From: Euwallacea fornicatus | Lineage: Eukaryota; Arthropoda; Insecta; Coleoptera; Curculionidae | Reading direction: 5' to 3' | NCBI RefSeq assembly: GCF_040115645.1 | Contig: NC_089564.1 | Location: 2,852,001 to 2,916,000, forward strand | DNA length: 64,000 nucleotides | Part shown: one piece after another, positions 12,032 to 24,810 of the stretch | Layout of the letters: the number at the start of each line of letters is the position of its first letter | Numbering within the stretch: the first letter of the stretch is position 1 | Notes under the pieces: model-generated | What the model saw: the letters and a program-made list of their open reading frames with translations, nothing else | Told to the model about the DNA's origin: nothing | The model's database searches: none | Position numbers and translations under genes: made by a program

Positions 12032-14599
12032 AAATGGGCTTACAGAAGACAACCAACTTAACACACATGCGCTCGTAGAAAAAGTATTGTACCTAACACG
12101 TGTGAAAGTCTTTTTACCATTTTTATCAACCAAGTGATATTTTTAAAGACATCGAGCATTTATTTGTAGAAAATCTTGAAAACTAAATGCACCTGCGGGG
12201 TTTTCGAAAAGTAATCCAAATTGTAATAGAATTATATTTTAGTGTCTATATTTGGAGCTTATGTATCCAACATATAGGGAAGCAAGTATGATAGAGAAAG
12301 TTGCTTGTAGGAAATCACTACATAAGTAATTAAAATATTTCTGTTGAATGATGTTGAAGAGTAATGGTTCCGAGACCACGATAGAACAGAATATATATCA
12401 ATTTAGAGATTTGAATTAAAAAAATTTGATTCATCAGATAAACCAATTCAAATTGTACCTATTTGAACGTATTTCTAGAAGATGTCCATACTCTTTTCTA
12501 TGTAGTTAGAGATGAATGTCAAATATGCCAACTTTAAACTTCGCAACTCGTACCTTTTTAGTGGATACTTTGTTCTTTGTTGCAAGTTTGATCCTCATAT
12601 AAATTTCACGTTGGGATCATAACGGTGCACTTTACACCTTTGAAGTATAATAAAATATTATAACATTTCAGCAAACTTCCTATCTTAACTTTTTCGCTTA
12701 TGACTTTGTTAACGACTGTTTTTTCGGACAATAAAGTTCTTTTTTTATTGATTGGTTTAATCAACACCTACTAATTTGCGCCTTTTCGGATATAGACTAA
12801 AACACCCTGTATAATAAAAACGAAGCCGTTTAAGACCTATACTTACACACATCCTAGAAAGATTGATACGCATGATTACATGGTGTTTTAGAACAATAAA
12901 TACAGCCCTTGAACTAAAAATATGTACACATATATGATATGCAAAAATTATTTGTTTTCATTCCACAGAGTGTTTAAGTACACCTGTAATTTATATTACA
13001 CTGTAAATTCTAAATAAATCTCATAGTACGACAAATTCAGCTCAAATTTCTGTTTCTAGCTAGGTAGTAAGCTCCAACTGTATCTTAGTAAAGCATAATA
13101 AATTCACCTAGCGTTTCTATTATTTCCGACAACTTTAATGTTTTCACGAATTCATAAATAATATCTAAAAAGATGTAATGCATAAAAAGTTGTATGTTTA
13201 ACAGTTTTAGAAAATTTTTGCATATTTTCCGTACAGGTTCAGTCTGATGAGTTCTTGTACCATTACGGTACCATCACCGCTGCGAGGACTAATTAGAACT
13301 GAGATTAAAGATGAATTTCTTGTATTTAAAAAAACCCATGGATGAAAGCTAAAAATGAAAACTTGTCGAAATTTAAGAATTACCAAAAAAATCCTATAAA
13401 ATGACACTAAGTCACTCTTGTGTGGGACATGTTTACCTCAATCGTTTTATTTTTTGACATCTTAGCACACTGTATTTGTATCGATGTTTCTCAAACAGCC
13501 TGTAAAATTTTTTAATCTAAATTATGCAAAAAAAATACCACCAAGTTTCGCTACATATTTAATTAACATTCTGTATTTTTTCACAAAAATAAATTTTGAG
13601 ATCACCAATCTGTCGCTTTCTAGTTACGCAAAACAAGTCTTAACAAAATGAATAGTTTTGTATCAGTATTTAAAATAATAAGTAAAAGGAAGTAGTTGTT
13701 TTAAAAAATAATGATACATGCCAATTTTTCAAATTCTCTTTCGGGAATTAAAAGACTTTTGTAGCAATTGATTTTCATTCTCAAGCGTACATTATCCACA
13801 TATCTCCCATTGACGGAGGTTCACTGTCCAGAATACCTTTCACATAACTCTTAATAAATAAATCCAGGGGTATAAGATCAGATGCTTTTATCGGTCGTTT
13901 TATTACCATAATTAAGAGGAGTTCAAAAACAAAATTTTTCCAATTTCTCAAACTTCAACTAAACAAGTGTGGTCAGATTTATTTACCTAACGAGTAAGGA
14001 AAGTAGTTTTCCACAAATTGACTGCACTCTGAATAGCAATTCAACAGAATTGTGAGCGATAAAAATATTTTCGCACGTGTTAGGGGCAATATTTTTATTA
14101 CTAGCGCGCATTTGTTATATCGTATAACATTCAATCTTCTCTAAGTTTATTTAAATATTGGCGTGCGGTTGAGTCTTTATGGACATACGCCCGGTAAAAA
14201 GTTTTACCGCACGCATATTGATATAAGATACGGTTAAAAAGTATTGTCACTGACACGTGCCACTTTGATTTGTTTGCAGTAAAACTTTTTCCCGTACACG
14301 TGCGCTAAAGTGATGTTTTTCACTTGCAAATACGTGCAGTAAAGCAACTAAAACATAAAATGACAAAAAAGGACACATATGTCAATGACTAAATCTTGGC
14401 ATTGTGTACAAATATTTTTCACACTGACAGATACCGCTTTCTCTCGCATGAGGCAAAATGCTACTGTCAGTTAATAAATGTGCGTGGTACACGCAATTGA
14501 TCACACACGCGTAAGAATAAGAACTAAATTCCAGCACTAGGACTTATTGGAGATTATAAGAATACTTTACATGTTTATTTATGTGTTTTTCTTTTTTAG
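12032..14599. other. intron/upstream sequence of scro, isolated repeat end
   Basis: A single transposon-type end, CACCCTG followed by TATAA, lies at 12803-12811 with no recognisable partner. At 14160-14213 a GCGTGCGGT/ACCGCACGC stem flanks a 36-nt spacer. The ACCGCACGC motif also appears near 11139. The last 20 bases before 14600 form a pyrimidine-rich splice acceptor. No N-terminal scro exon was found. Confidence 0.5.
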
Positions 14600-14763
14600 T
14601 TTCCAGATTAATGGGAACGACATCGTCGGCCAATATGGGTCATGGGCTGAACGCCGCAGGGATGCCCGGTTTGGGACCTTGCGCAGGCGTCGCAGACACG
14701 AAACCAATGCAGTTTCCGTTGGCGCAGCGGCGTAAAAGGCGGGTCCTGTTCACGCAAGCCCAG
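14600..14763 (+). CDS. scro: scarecrow/NKX2-1 homeobox protein, internal exon with homeodomain start
   Basis: First visible coding exon of the NK2.1-class transcription factor. The acceptor is a pyrimidine tract ending TTTTAG. The first two bases finish a codon begun in an upstream exon, then 54 residues follow. SRLMGTTSSANMG matches the pre-homeodomain linker of NKX2-1 family proteins, where an Ile-Ser-Arg-Phe-Met-Gly segment precedes the homeodomain. The exon ends with RRKRRVLFTQAQ, homeodomain residues 1-12, followed by the donor CAG/GTAAGA. Alternative use of the CAG at 14604-14606 would shift the frame and lose the linker match. The protein acts in the nucleus, with developmental roles in brain and pharynx in Drosophila (family knowledge). 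The N-terminal exon is not in the window. Confidence 0.95.
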
Positions 14764-15155
14764 GTAAGAGGTGCTCGGCCCCTTTTTCCGATCTTGGCCC
14801 CTCGCCCCTCGTTGCCTAGGAACAACAGTAATGGTCACGTAATAAACGAAAGTTCTGCCGGATACTTGCCGACGGTAAACGTCGATCGCCCGGGCGAGAT
14901 CTCAAAATATCTTATTTAATTTTTTAAATAACGTGCGGGGACTTTTTCCATTACTAATAAGTAATTATAAATATTTGTTAGTGGCTTTGAAATTACTGGT
15001 TACCGACTTGCCGGTGCATTATTTTAATTTGCTTAGAGTGAGTCGCAAATTCGATAGAGTGCGAGTGCGTTAAATCTAGCCATGGGAGCTAAGCGCCTTT
15101 TCTTTCATACTGGGTTCTCCATTAGTGGTCACAACTGACCATGTGAAAATATCTA

Positions 15156-16688
15156 CATTACTCGAAACAATTGAGGGATATTATTTTATTTATGAATATT
15201 ATTTTTTATTCAATTTTATTCGTCTATTTCCTTTAGGAGAATAATAATTTTACAGGACTAAACAGGAAAATAATGCATACGGTAGGTCTCTGTCGATTTT
15301 ACAGGTTTTAACTTGAATTCTCACAAAGAGTATAAAAGCGCGTTTAAGCGCTACTTAGGTATCAGTAAAATTTTTGTACTCAGGAATAAGTGGTGGGCAA
15401 TTGTTTTATTTCTCTATTCCTCCAATGAACGAGCAACATGATTTGCTGGAAAGAGAGGCATGGCGGGCCATAAGGCGACTAGAACCTGAGCGAACACAGG
15501 CACATAATACTTAAGTGTTTAATGTCAGCCAGAGTGTAGCTTCAAGATTTTAGAATCGATTTCTTGCAACAGGAAATGTTAGAAGACCAAGACAAGGTCG
15601 ACCATCAACAACAGCACCGAGGGAAGACCGATTTCTCCGATTGCTTACGAGAAGTCGTAATGTCAATACAACACTTCTAAGAAGCGAGTTTGCCTGTGGT
15701 TCCGGAAGACTCGCGTCCACTCAAACCATAAGAAATAGACTCCACAATGTCGGATTGTATGATGAATGTATTGATGAATGATTGTATTGTCGAAAACCAA
15801 TTATGTGTATTCCACTGATTGTGGAACACAAAAGAGCAAAATAAGAATTGGCTGAGCTTCATCGAAATCGGACCCATAATGACCGGGGTCGGCTACTCTT
15901 CAGTGATGAGTCTAGGTTCAGTTTAGAATCTGATAATCGATATGTTCTAATTTGGCGTGATCGCGGAACACGAAACAATAATCAGTTTATCAGAGAAAGA
16001 TCTCACTTCCAAGATGGCGGTATGATGGTATGGGTTGGTAGTAGTGTTAGCGGGCATACAGGTCTTTATTTCATTGACAACGGTCTCTTAAACCCTAACA
16101 GGTATCTTAATGAAATTCTTCAACCTATTATAATGTCTTGTGCTGGAGCAATAGGTAATCAATTCACATTTATGAACGACAATAGTCGTCTACGTCGCGC
16201 TAGTATCGTCAACAACTGGTTGGATGAAATTAATATCGAGAGAATGATATGGCCTGCCAATTCTTCAAATGGAAATCCAATTGAACATGCTTGGAATACT
16301 TTGGGAAGACATGTTACAAGCAGAAATTTACCACCTCGAATTATTCCAGATTTTCGAATCGCCCTAATGGAAGAATGGAATTCCCAAGACGTCTTTGATA
16401 ACTTGATTAAATTAATGCCATCACGATTTCAAGCCTTTTTAGCAGCAAGAGGGGGTCACACACATTATTAAAAATTAATTTTTGTACCAAAATAATAAAT
16501 CACGAATTTGCACAATTTTAAACAGGATTGTCACAACTGGTCAAATCAAGTTTGAACAACAAGAAGGGCTTTATTTTATCAATAAAAAACTTCAAACTAC
16601 AAATATAATTTATTTTGGCACGTTTTATGTGGCATAAAAAACTTTTAAGATAATATTTTGAAATATCCTCTAATTGTTTTGACCAGTG
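15156..16688 (+). mobile_element. Tc1-like element in scro intron
   Basis: Flanked by TA on both sides (15154-15155 and 16689-16690). The terminal repeats start CATTACTCGAAACAATTGAG on the left and CACTGGTCAAAACAATTAGA on the inverted right, matching at most positions for about 30 bp. The single transposase frame runs in the same direction as scro. Terminal mismatch indicates an aged insertion. It lies about 390 bp after the preceding exon. Confidence 0.85.
15427..16471 (+). pseudogene. Tc1-like DD34E transposase (lightly decayed)
   Basis: Cut-and-paste transposase acting at TA. A start at 15427 gives MNEQHDLLEREAWRAI, then stops at about 15511 and 15550, and a frameshift near 15770-15790. 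From 15848 to 16471 the frame is open for 207 residues. The triad is present in this part: FSDESRFSL (first Asp, near residue 24), then MNDN (second Asp), with exactly 34 residues before the Glu of NPIEHAW. The HTH region contains GRPSTTAPREDR, the GRP-like linker. The protein ends RGGHTHY. Few lesions make this one of the better preserved copies here, but it is not functional as read. Confidence 0.88.
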
Positions 16689-18755
16689 TATTTATAAATA
16701 AATTCGTAATCCGGTAATTAATAATTAAGTAATATTAGTAAGATTTATTACTTACGCGGAATGTGTGACATGACAAATGACATTGGACATATGTAAACTT
16801 TTTGACTATTTTTAAAAAATGTTAATTTTCAAAAATAAATTGTTTCCTCGTTGTAGTCTTTAACTGTCATAATGCGTGTTACTAACGATTAATAATTAAC
16901 ACCACATAATTACATATTAAACTTATAACTTTATTTATTTCGATAAAAACGCATCCGTTTATTCTAGATTTTAATCACTTTTCATTCATTGCTATTGTAC
17001 TCACATTTAAAAAACCAAAATTCTCTTCACAGTTATTTCTTATTATCAATAAAATTTCCGTTTTAATATACGATGTGGTTGTGTTGTTATATCAGCATTC
17101 AGTAAAGTTACTTTTCGGCACGCATTTGCAAGCTCACACATGTACCGCTTTACTGCATGTGCGCGTCTTTACAAAAAAAATATATTTCTCTATTTCGCTA
17201 GAAAAATGGTTTTTCTACATTGTCAGATCAAAACATAATTGAATCAAATTCCGTTCGGTAACGTATTCTACTTTGTTTATCAAATGCCTCTTTTGAAAAA
17301 TTTGTAGAAACTGTTAATTTTGCAATAGCGAAACCTCTATTCATGTTAATTTTTTTAATATATATGTATATTGTTAGTATTCAGGACATAAACCATTTGT
17401 CATATCTGCCATACCAGTATTGAATGCCACACCCAATTTGAATTTTCCTTGATGTACCTTTGTACCTTGATTTCCAAACACTCTGTGTAACCTATTAGTT
17501 TTAAACATCATTATCGAGTGTGATAGATGACTGTGAAGTCCGTTTTTTCGCCTTTTTTTCCTAAAACAGCGAGATAATTATTAATCTAGCGGGTAAATCG
17601 GCCGCAATGTCTTCTTCAGCTTATTGTTCTTTTTATTGTATTTATGATTGTCATGGAAATGAATGCGAAATAAAACATTCCGTTAATGTTATGGTTCAGT
17701 TGCCTTTTTGTGTTTCGAAGTTAATATAAATTTAAATTTTGGTAAATGTAATTTTATCCAACATCTCTCTATTTTACATCTCTCAGTTCTAGGCGGTTTG
17801 GGATTTAAACTTGACATACGGTGGCAATAATGCATTTCACAGCCTTGATGTAATATTATTTTATTTATTTAATTGTTATATTTTAGAAGTAAATTAGTCA
17901 ATACTGGATTGGAAAAAAACAATCAACTGACAGGCCTGATGCAATACAATAAAAATTCTTGATTTTTTCCAAAATCCGGAGTTATAGAAATTTCATTACT
18001 ATTTTTTGATCACAATTTGTTCACCATTCAATAAAACCGTTGTATAAAACTTGTGACTTAAAACTTAGAAAATCTTGATCTTCTTGCTAATGCCCATACA
18101 TCGAATTACTGTTGTGATGTAATTTTCACGAATAAACAATGGTTTAATTCACTTGTTGCATTATATTATTATTCTCGTCCCTTCTTGTTGCTACCTCGCG
18201 GTGACTCAAGACTGAATTTATATCTGTTTCGTCAATATAATATACACATAGGAGAAAGTATTGGATGTAATAAATAATATTGAACTTAATAACTTTTTCA
18301 AACATCTTGACAAAGGAAGGCGCTGTTTTTGAAATTGCGCCCGGTGAGTAATCAGGTCTTATTTCGCAGTTGATTATGAAATGAGGGTAAATACTTACCT
18401 TTATTTTATAACTCACTTAATATACGAGACCTAATCCCACCGGTACACGGGGCGCGGCTTGAACGCGTCCAAACTTCTGCATCTGTTCTTGCGATCTTTT
18501 CTAGATCTAAAATCGAAAAAAGTAAAATAACACGTATGAAAGTCATTTAAAAATGTTGTTTTGTGTAACTCGTGCGATATTGCTGAACTTCGCACCGTCA
18601 CTAGCAAACTCCCGAATTCTACACAACATTATAAATACATTTCTTAACTATATTTAAATAAATCGCTATAAATGCGTGATAATGAATTTTTAACTAGCTA
18701 CGTATTAAGCTAACTTTGGACAAATGTATGTTAACTTCAAACTCGTACTTTTCAG

Positions 18756-18851
18756 GTGTACGAGCTGGAACGACGATTTAAGCAACAAAAGTATCTGTCG
18801 GCTCCTGAGAGAGAGCATTTAGCATCTTTAATTCATTTAACACCAACACAG
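18756..18851 (+). CDS. scro: scarecrow/NKX2-1 homeobox protein, exon with homeodomain helices 1-2
   Basis: Exactly 32 codons, phase 0 at both ends. It reads VYELERRFKQQKYLSAPERE, then HLASLIHLTPTQ, homeodomain residues 13-44, covering helix 1, the loop, helix 2 and the turn. Acceptor TACTTTTCAG, donor CAG/GTAAGT. The sequence is nearly identical to the NKX2-1 class across animals, including the KQQKYLSAPEREHLA stretch that separates it from other NK families. The exon junction after Gln44 sits immediately before the recognition helix. It is preceded by a 4-kb intron and followed by an 11-kb intron. Confidence 0.97.
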
Positions 18852-19627
18852 GTAAGTTTATGGGATTAAAGTACCTTGGCATTCCGATTTATTTAGATGC
18901 TCGGCAATTTACTTCCAACTTACTACTTTACCTAATAGCATAATGAATATACAAGTACATAAACGATATAAGTACATATCTATTGTAATATAATTTGAAT
19001 TGCATAAACGGTATATATATCCTTCAATCTTCGATATACCAAAAGGGTAAGGGACTAGTGTAATTACCATAATCCCGGCTTGATAAGGATTTGCAACGTC
19101 AGCCAAAGGTAAAGCCTCAGATTTAATCCGTTTTTAATGGCAAATAATGGCGATGAAGTGTGACGTTAAGCCTCAATCACAATATTTTCTCTGTCAATCA
19201 TAACAGTTTAAATTATGAGAAAGAATCGGATTTTAGTCTGTACAATATACCTAAAGGGAAAGTAAAGAACTAAAAATTCGGATTCCACTGTTTGCTAGGA
19301 AAGAGCTTTTGAAGCTATCTCAGGGAGCATAATTAAAATAAGAGATTAGCTCTGGTTGGTTCAGGTTATTATGACACCACAGCGTTGATGCTCTTGAAAT
19401 CTTGAATTATGTGTAATTGAGGTGAACTTCATGCTGATGCAATTCATAAAACAACGAAATTTGCTTATTTCCGATTAGTTAAATCGTTTTCAAGCCATTT
19501 CAGAAAACATTATTCAGATGAGATATTAGCTCATATATTAATATCAGAGGTGTTACAACAACATGAACTATTATTTTTTAAGTTATGTTCCCCAAATTTT
19601 GAATTACGTCGTCGATATAAGAATTTC

Positions 19628-19652
19628 ATATATATATATATATATATATATA
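19628..19652. repeat. (TA)n microsatellite
   Basis: Uninterrupted alternating TA of about 24 bp within the scro intron. Confidence 0.95.
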
Positions 19653-21223
19653 AATTTTTGAAAAAATTACGAATCTAAGTCCTAAAATACAGAACTGATT
19701 GTACTAGAAATGAGGTTTATTTTCGTTTCGCTCGAACAGACCTTTGAGTGGTTATTGTTCTGTTAAAAACCAGCTGCACGAGTGGTATGGATATAGGGGG
19801 CCACCCCTGTTTTATTCCGAGAAAATGGCGTCCATCATATGTAGGTTTTTTGTAACGAAAGTAACTCTTTTTCTTAAATTTATGTTCATCCGCACAAACC
19901 TTTATATAATATAAGCAAATATTAAGTCTAACGATTTTTTAAAATACTTTTGCAAAATTATTATTAATACTATTGAGAGCATTGTCGAAGCTGAAGCACT
20001 GGGATCCGGACAACCATAAAAGATAAGAGGTCGGTGCAATTAGGGCAAAGTTACACTGGAAAAACTTAGGATAATTCCACAGATATTCGCGAAAAACCAC
20101 ATCGTTGAGATGCTATTTAACGGGGAATTTAAGTATGTTAGACATTTTTCCCAAAATGTGAGATGCAAATGTTACAAAACATTTTTTTATGGGACCTATA
20201 GGTTATATATGTGATCAAGTAGTTGCATGAATAAAACAATGAACACTTATAACGTAATACATATTATAATATTTATAGAAGTCTGCTTTGAAGGCAAATA
20301 AAAAAATTAATAACCCAAGAAAGATATAATTTTTGGCGAGCGATTTGCAAAACTCCTTAATTGGCAATTTGTTTCTAATGAAATGTGCGTCGATATTTGA
20401 AAATTGCACTTCCAAACGATGAAATTTCTACGCAACGTCCATAAGGAAAAAACAATTTTTCCTCTAACTTTTGCACCTCGCATGTTGGAAAAAATTCCGT
20501 AGCGTATTAAGATTTTGCATTAAAAAGTACGTAACCAATGTCCAAAGTTGTATCTTTCTACATCCACTAGTTCTTATAATATTAAAGTAAATCAAAATTT
20601 GAAGCTTTTGACTTTTAGATTTTTTCAATCTTAAAATAGATTCTAGAAAATGCAACTTTGCCACGACTGTAATCGAACTTTTATCTATTAGTCACAGGGA
20701 TCCCCATGTTTGAGCTCCAAACACGGACGTCTCATATGATTTATTAACAATGAATTGACTCCATTAATTTGACGATATTTCTACTGTTTTAAAACACCTA
20801 CACACACACATAAACCTCCTCTAATAACGTTTCAATCTCCAAATGCAGTAGAATTCCATTTCATTTCAATCAAATCTTGGTAACTTTTTTACAATAATTT
20901 CAAACGATTATTCTCCAATTTGCGATGTGTGGTATTGTGTAAAGTTTACAAGAGTTTTTAGGCATTTGTACTACATTTTTGAATATTTCCGAATCCTTCT
21001 CTAAAGTGTCAGGCCCATGATTAGTTTCTCAAAAACCTTTAAAATTTTCTGAAAATTCTTCAAAATTCTATAGAAATTTTTAAGCAATTCTGCGTTGCTT
21101 TTTTAACGATTTTTTCCTGATTTTTTAGTTTTTGCGATCAGATCATCTAGTAATAAATTTAATCAAAAAAGGTAACAGCCTTTTTAACCAGACCTATAGC
21201 AACTGTATAATTTCCCCTTCTAA

Positions 21224-21224
21224 C

Positions 21225-21260
<36 letters not shown>
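21224..21260. repeat. (TC)n-rich microsatellite
   Basis: Pyrimidine run made mainly of TC dinucleotides with a short T interruption. On the minus strand this is a GA repeat, a type bound by GAGA-factor proteins in insects. Confidence 0.9.
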
Positions 21261-21261
21261 C

Positions 21262-21500
21262 GTAATTTAATTTGGTGAACTGGCTTCCGAAAGTGTAGGT
21301 AACAGGCAACCCCTGAGGCAATAACGATCGAGGCCGATTCTAACGCAATCGTGTAGCTAATAATCTGACCTACGGGGGTGCTTTGTGCGGCTTAATAGGG
21401 GTTGGTTTATAAATTGACAGTCTGCAAATTATTATTGAGGCCGTTTTGACGCCTATAGCAAGGGGAAATCGTTCACTAGCTTGACAGACCTTTTGGATTT
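21262..21500. promoter_or_regulatory. candidate intronic regulatory patch
   Basis: About 240 bp with clearly higher GC than the neighbouring intron, directly after the TC/GA tract. It is non-coding in all frames of useful length and contains no transposon ends. Compositional contrast inside a developmental-gene intron is the only evidence. Cross-species alignment would decide. Confidence 0.25.
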
Positions 21501-22270
21501 GGAAATTAAACCGTACAAAAGAGTTTTAACGTAAAAAATTGGTACAAAGAATCGTCGTAGGGCGTATCCAAGTAGCTGCAGAGCTGTAGCGCTTTATTGC
21601 AGCGGTTTCATTTCGCTCTAGCACTAATTCTAACCGGCAAAGCGTATTACACTAGAAAGGTGGAATTGTTAATTTTCATTTTTTATAAGACCAGAGTTCG
21701 CAGTTGCTTGTAAAATCAGATATATCATCAGATAAAAAGCGTTCAGTGAATTTAAACTTTAAGTGGTGCGGCGTTCGACCGTTGCAAATTCCGTGAATGC
21801 GCCCAATATTTCTAAAGTAAAATTCCTGCATCTTAAAACTGTTTTTAGCAAGTTACGTTGAACATAGTGGTATTCAGATAGAAACATTTCATCTGTAATA
21901 GAACGAGAGAAACTAATAAAACAACTTTGCCTGGAAAACTTAAAAAGACTGTTTGGAGAGATAAAGAAAAAGTCTTTCATTAGAACGATGTGACATAACT
22001 GGATTTGCTGACCGGGCTGTCTTCAGAATTTTTCTTCTCAGTCGCAAAACTGTTGTAATGATTTCATGATTTAAGGGATAATCGTGGCAACTTCACAAAA
22101 TATCGGCCCTACTGGCCAAGTCCAAACTCATAGTTGTGAGCAGTTCAACTGAATTTCACTTAGCGTCACTTACAGTTACCGGATCAGTATAAATTTATTT
22201 ACAAAATGCTAAAAACCTCCGCAAAAATAGTAAACGACAATGAACTTAACTATCCATTAGTTTCAAGATC

Positions 22271-22740
22271 ATGGCACTGTTGGAGCAAGATCGCCATTTT
22301 CTTTCCAAGGTGATATTGACGGAGGGGTACACGTTTACCAATTCAAACATGTTCGATCGTCACAATGAATATGTCTGGCCAGCTGAAAATCCACCCAACA
22401 ACTAAAGACGTCGAACACAGGCACTTTTCGAGCTAAATGTATGGGTTGGTTTATTTGGCGATATGATCATCAGCCCATACATTTACGAAGGCAATTTGAC
22501 CGTCGATGGGTATTTGCACTGTTTAAGGTCCTACCTTTCGGAATACATTGAAAATAACATTTGCCTTAAACGCTTGAACAACTTTTGATTCCAACAAGAT
22601 AGTGCTCCGACATGGGAGAGTGACTGATTATTGGCCGAAATACTTCCCGGCAGATTCAATTCAAACAATGGAGGCACACGCCGGCCGACGCGTTCACCAG
22701 ATCTCTCCCCATTAGATTATTATTGACGGGGAACTATAAA
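22271..22740 (+). pseudogene. mariner-like transposase catalytic-domain relic
   Basis: Reading across frames gives TEGYTFTNSNMFDRHNEYVW, which contains the usual NRHN(E/M)..W signature after the first catalytic acidic residue. The expected Asp/Glu pair is altered. Then come RRRTQALFELNVWVGLFGD, ISPYIYEGNLT, FQQDSAPTW (second Asp) and TRSPDLSPLDYY (third acidic position). Several in-frame stops occur. It is the double-HTH mariner-like type, not the Tc1 type. The open frame that follows, 22785-23099, is not recognisable and may be a scrambled tail. Confidence 0.75.
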
Positions 22741-23300
22741 AGATCCCATTTCTAAATGAGCGAAGGAAAATCATCACAACTTCAATGACCAAAATAACAA
22801 GAAGGGACGCTTTGAGATCATTGCAGAATTTAAGCAGACTCGTGTTTGGAGATGAACGGCGAATCTTTCCCTTTTCTCTTCCAACTTTCTTTTTTTACTT
22901 ACATTTTCACCAAACTGCAAGACTGACTCTTAACATGCGGAACATCGTCATAACCAAAAATGAAGCGGAATTCCTACATGTGGAAATCCAAACCGCCGCC
23001 TATGAGAAAATAAAGCTGATGATGGCCGTTGGAATCCGAAACGCTGGATTTAAAATATGGCATCGCCACGTCACGCAAGAGGAAAAGTTGCAACAATGAA
23101 CCATTTTAAATTAGTTCGCCAAATAAGCTGATCAAAAATAAAAACTTTTCTTTTCAGTTACAGTTTTTTCCAACTCCCTTTGAATGCAGTCGGATTTTTT
23201 TTTTTTATTTTAAAACGGCATATTATCGAACTCTAATTTGCGCAACTTTGCCGAAATTCCTAGAGGTTTCCACGATTGAACCTCAGAGAGGTACAAGATG

Positions 23301-23354
23301 TATGTGCTCCTCAAAGCACGTACGTGAATGCTTTGAGGAGTGAAGTGGCACATA
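23301..23354. other. perfect 12-bp stem-loop with extended base
   Basis: CTCCTCAAAGCA (23307-23318) pairs perfectly with TGCTTTGAGGAG (23329-23340) around a 10-nt loop containing CGTACG. Below it, TATGTG (23301-23306) can pair with CACATA (23349-23354) across an 8-nt one-sided bulge. It lies in a scro intron. The stem is short for a microRNA precursor. Confidence 0.4.
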
Positions 23355-23551
23355 AATTATGTTAAGTAACTTCTCTTTAATTTAAATATTCATATCTTGA
23401 TGATAACACACTCTCTCGGTCTTTTCAATTTTTTATTTTCACCCTGACACACGATCGTCAGTGGGTTTGGCGGTTTGCGAAAAAACCCAGGATTCAGGCA
23501 GAGATATTGCACTTAACGCTCGGGACCGAAATGGTTAAGTAGCTTTGCATA

Positions 23552-24020
23552 CAGGGTGTCCCGCAAACCTTCGACAATACTTCGTCTGATGGAAAGTCCA
23601 TCGTTTAGAAGTCAGAAAATGAAAAAATGGCCTAAATAAAAATATCACGGATTTCGAGATGTGTATGACTTTTTTCAAAATCGACAAAAACTAACATCAC
23701 TTGATATTTCGTACTGTCACTGTTAGACCAAGTAGAGAAGCAAAATTTCTGTATTAGTTTCGTCAATGGTCATTGTTCAAAACCACATCGATAGAGTTTA
23801 CATGTATGCTTTGGATTTTTAAAAAACATTTTTATTTTAACGGATTCCTGACAACTCCATATCTATCATGTAACTTTTGCTCCCTCCTGTAGCAATGGAT
23901 GTACAGCTATCTTGATGCCCATAGGCTCAAAAACTAGCAATGTTCTAATAGGTTCTGAAAGGTACAATAAGTATGTGTTTCTTAAATAGAAAATATTTGT
24001 TTGGCCCGTTAGATGAAACA
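23552..24020. mobile_element. orphan left end of a CAGGGTG element
   Basis: CAGGGTGTCCCGCAAACC at 23552 preceded by TA is a typical left end. No matching right end is seen within the next kilobases. A loosely similar direct copy of the first 25 bases appears near 24101. The right limit is arbitrary. Confidence 0.45.
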
Positions 24021-24029
24021 AGTACAATT

Positions 24030-24084
24030 ATATATTTATTATTTATTTATTATTTATTTATTATTTATTTATTATTTATTTATA
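24030..24084. repeat. ATTT/ATT tandem repeat
   Basis: About five tandem copies of an 11-bp unit, ATTATTTATTT. Confidence 0.9.
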
Positions 24085-24549
24085 AAATACAACTTTTAAA
24101 ATGTCCGCAAACCTTTCAAGATTCCTCGACATCAAGATCTGTTTCCCTGTGGGTTCTCTTGGTGCAGCAGGAATACATTCCAATCTTGTTAAATTTTAAT
24201 TATTTTTTAGGACTTACGTTATATTTTCTTGTTTCTAATTTTTGGGCAAGACTTTCATACCAACATTTGCTCCACGCGCATGTCCTCATTTATTGTAGGA
24301 AAGTTACAAGGACAATGATAAACGATTGAACAACAAATTAGTAATTGAGTTCAATACTTTTACGGGCAATTTCTCTTCGACCGCTGCAACCATGAGGGTT
24401 GGTTTCTAATTCTATCGATACCCGGTTCTTTTCTTAGAGCACTCGTAATTCCTCTCTCTGTAAAGTCCCAAAATTATCATTTCACTATCTCCTAAGGGTC
24501 TAAGGGCAAGTTAGCATGTCAAACACCATAAAAAGTAATGATGTGGGTG

Positions 24550-24810
24550 GATGTGCATTTGCCTGAGTGGCTTCATTCACCCCCGATCGACAAGTGGGGG
24601 GCCCCGCGTAATTGGGAAATAATTTACTCTCTTTGGGGTTGTTATTTTTCGACTGGCATCTGAAAGGGTCGGTGGAATCACGCTGTGTGATTTATCTCAA
24701 TAGAATTATTTCTATAACTGCGTTTATAAGCGGATTGCGGTCGGATTTTCCCCCCGGATTCCACATCCCGTTGATATTTGGTTCGAAAGCGCATACCTAC
24801 AAATAGTCAA
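24550..24810. promoter_or_regulatory. candidate intronic regulatory patch
   Basis: GC-rich stretch in the scro intron with a G/C block at 24588-24608 containing ACAAGTGG, one mismatch from the NK2-class site TYAAGTGG. Its core GGGGGGCCCC-like block could also be a worn transposon end. There is no good reading frame. Confidence 0.25.

Larger units (their letters stand above)
14764..18755 (+). other. scro intron (homeodomain residues 12/13)
   Basis: A 3,992-bp intron, GTAAGA to TTTCAG, phase 0. It holds a Tc1-like element (15156-16688). The remainder (16691-18755) is AT-rich with no further transposase or exon recognised. A GC-richer short patch lies at about 18425-18500. Confidence 0.9.
18852..22270 (+). 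other. scro intron (11 kb), first third
   Basis: Start of an 11,026-bp intron (18852-29877). No exon is seen. Holds a (TA)n run, a (TC)n run and a GC-richer patch, each listed separately. The remainder is AT-rich and unremarkable. Confidence 0.7.

Noticed and set aside
14547..14919. Other open frames overlapping the first scro exon on both strands
   Set aside because: Shadows of the GC-rich coding exon. The frame that continues past 14763 reads through a consensus splice donor into intron.
22785..23099. 104-codon frame after the transposase relic, as a host gene
   Set aside because: Adjacent to and partly continuous with a decayed transposase, and no independent domain or splice evidence.
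24030..24084. Tandem ATTATTTATTT units considered as a CRISPR-like or satellite array
   Set aside because: Simple AT repeat with no spacers. CRISPR arrays do not occur in animal nuclear genomes.
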